This document shows positions 52,300 through 53,689 of a stretch of DNA of 53,689 bases, one piece after another. The notes under the pieces are model-generated. The model worked only from the letters and a program-made list of their open reading frames with translations, was not told where the DNA came from and did not search any database. This DNA is from an uncultured Selenomonadales bacterium (GTDB lineage Bacteria > Bacillota > Negativicutes > Acidaminococcales > Acidaminococcaceae), in the NCBI GenBank assembly GCA_900316935.1, contig ONEW01000032.1, positions 1 through 53,689 of the forward strand. The letters are read 5' to 3'. The first letter of the stretch is position 1. Each line of letters starts with the position of its first letter. The position numbers and the translations under genes are program-made.

Positions 52300-53455
52300 C
52301 CCTTCCCTCTACAGCGGCTAAAACCTTATCAAAAGTTTTTCTTGTAGTATCAGTCAGGCGATATGCTTCCGTATAGGAAGTTTTTCCCTCATCGATACTA
52401 CGGACCACAGTTTCTAAAAGGAGAGGGTCCAGGCGGCTTTTTTGCATAGCATAATAATTCCCGCCAGAGGGTTTATGCTTTGCACTATATTTTTCGGCTT
52501 CTTCTTTAAAAAGCTGAGCGAAATAGTTATATTGACCCTTATTAATGAAATCGTTGGAAAGAGCTTTCCTGGCGACTACCGTTAAACTGCATTTAAAAAA
52601 TCTGGATACGTATCTGATCCTCTCCAATACTTCCTCATTACGACTCTGCCAAAGTTTTCTAAACAAACAATCCGGCACCAATATTTCAGCAGCAACTTTA
52701 TTACAGATTGCCTCTTGGGAGTTACTGAAATCTGCATGTATTTCTTCCTCATCGTACAGATTACTGCACCCTAGTAAAATATGCGTCATTTCATGTAAAA
52801 TAGAGAAAATTCTCCCCGGCATGGAGTCACAAGCATTGATAAAGATTAAAGGTGCTACAGGATCGACCAGCGTAAACGCCCTAAACTCTTTCAAATTTAA
52901 CTTTCGTCTGTTATTTTGCCCGACAATACCGTTCATAAAAACCAGAATGCCCGCCTGATTGCATTTTTTGCGGGCCAGGTTAAACACGTCATTGGCAGTC
53001 TTGCAATTTAAATGCCACTCTAAGGAAACCTGAAAAACTTCCCGGAATACAGAAATGATTCTGTCTGTAGAGGTAACATTTCCACAACACCCGACAAAAG
53101 ACAGTTCCCCATAGTTTTCCCTTACTTCATCCCGCATCCAATCCTGAAGTTGAAGCATCTTCATGATGGTATCCTGAAGATCCTGACTCAGATTGCCGGC
53201 ATGTGCGCTGTCCATTGTACGGAATTCCGTCATCGCGGGGCTTTCCTGCGGCGCCTCCTCCAAAAAGAAAACGCCGAATGGGACATGCAGCTTACGGCTC
53301 AAATCCCTAACTTGAGCAAGCGTCGGCTTTTTTTCGCCACCAAGCCATGCACGCAACAACATGATGGTGTCATTGTCTGTAGAATCATGTAATTTAGTAT
53401 TCAGCAACCAATTAATGATATTAGGAGAAATTGCTACTTTAATGGATTTACTCAT
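52289..53455 (-). CDS. ImmA/IrrE-family metallopeptidase with N-terminal helix-turn-helix
   Basis: 388 residues. N-terminal XRE-like part (SPNIINWLLNTKL, PTLAQVRDLSRKLHVPFGVF), then a zinc peptidase with ILHEMTHILLG (HExxH) and NKVAAEILVPDCLF. Such proteins cleave repressors or act as antitoxins, here most likely for the overlapping DUF4411 gene. Start at 53455 has GGAGGAGG upstream. Confidence 0.9.
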   Translation of the reverse strand: MSKSIKVAISPNIINWLLNTKLHDSTDNDTIMLLRAWLGGEKKPTLAQVRDLSRKLHVPFGVFFLEEAPQESPAMTEFRTMDSAHAGNLSQDLQDTIMKMLQLQDWMRDEVRENYGELSFVGCCGNVTSTDRIISVFREVFQVSLEWHLNCKTANDVFNLARKKCNQAGILVFMNGIVGQNNRRKLNLKEFRAFTLVDPVAPLIFINACDSMPGRIFSILHEMTHILLGCSNLYDEEEIHADFSNSQEAICNKVAAEILVPDCLFRKLWQSRNEEVLERIRYVSRFFKCSLTVVARKALSNDFINKGQYNYFAQLFKEEAEKYSAKHKPSGGNYYAMQKSRLDPLLLETVVRSIDEGKTSYTEAYRLTDTTRKTFDKVLAAVEGRGEQ

Positions 53456-53689
53456 TCGTATCAACCTCCTCCTAACTCAAAAGTTGTCGTTTTCAGAACA
53501 TTTAACAAACCAGTTCATATTAAGCCATATTATTATAACATAAAAAGCGCATGCTATTCCACTTATCATCATCAATTGTCGAGTCTTGGTTCTTGGTTGT
53601 CAAGACATATGTTACACACCAGAATTTGAGAAATACTCTGTTACAACTTGGTTCGGGCTTTTGAATGCGAGGGATGTTTTAGCTGTGCC
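53456..53689. promoter_or_regulatory. Promoter region of the ImmA-DUF4411 pair and unexplained end sequence
   Basis: Minus strand has TGTTATAAT (-10 hexamer at 53533-53538, extended) about 78 bases before the ImmA start. The segment 53580-53689 has no gene that I recognise. It is AT-rich and ends with GTTTTAGCTGTGCC at the window edge. Confidence 0.4.

Overview
The window most likely comes from a diderm Firmicute of the Negativicutes. An Acidaminococcus-like member of the Acidaminococcaceae is my best guess; this is inferred from gene content, not from a database search. It combines outer-membrane features (two YadA-type trimeric adhesins, one with an ESPR signal peptide and one ending in an SLH domain, plus ExbB-ExbD-TonB) with Firmicute-type regulators (HutP-like proteins) and an anaerobic decarboxylation metabolism. 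No rRNA or tRNA gene was seen.

Layout. 0-11.6 kb: a 5'-truncated SLH-tailed adhesin, a LuxR/MalT-like regulator, a UxaE-like protein with a Sir2 deacylase, and a second adhesin. 11.6-12.8 kb: a gene-free stretch with eight perfect DnaA boxes in 301 bp next to AT-rich DNA, a candidate replication origin or DnaA-binding locus. 12.8-25.1 kb: a complete glycogen operon, glgC-glgD-glgP-glgB-glgA plus a GH13-GH77 fusion, all on the minus strand. 25.1-29.9 kb: a palindromic element and a 99-bp repeat, then a degenerate hybrid sensor kinase with exbB-exbD-tonB. 30-35.2 kb: a Tat operon (tatB/A/C) with an exported metallo-beta-lactamase-fold protein and several uncharacterised membrane or redox-looking proteins, divergent from an Rrf2-type regulator. 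36-50 kb: a biotin-dependent, sodium-pumping malonate decarboxylase locus with its MadLM transporter, prosthetic-group enzymes, a dedicated biotin ligase and an AEC-family carrier. 50-51.3 kb: diaminopropionate ammonia-lyase. 51.3-53.7 kb: an AT-richer defence/toxin-antitoxin patch with a broken HigA-type antitoxin and an ImmA/IrrE-DUF4411 pair.

The malonate locus holds the most exciting signal. Two HutP-family proteins, which are RNA-binding antiterminators in Bacillus, sit immediately upstream of two transcription units. One unit is the small membrane protein-madB-birA-hutP1 unit; the other is madA-E-C-D-H-K-F-L-M-G. Each is separated from its unit by a leader rich in NAG triplets and ending in a terminator-like hairpin. 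This copies the hutP-terminator-hutH arrangement of the Bacillus hut operon but is attached to malonate decarboxylation. I infer that both units are controlled by HutP-like antitermination, possibly with a ligand other than histidine.

How the genes work together. MadA loads malonate onto the carrier MadE. MadC/MadD move the carboxyl group to biotin on MadF. MadB decarboxylates carboxybiotin and pumps sodium. MadG and MadK build and attach the carrier's prosthetic group, a MadH-like ligase acetylates it, BirA biotinylates MadF, and MadLM import malonate. The glycogen genes cover synthesis (GlgC/D, GlgA, GlgB) and breakdown (GlgP, GH13-GH77).
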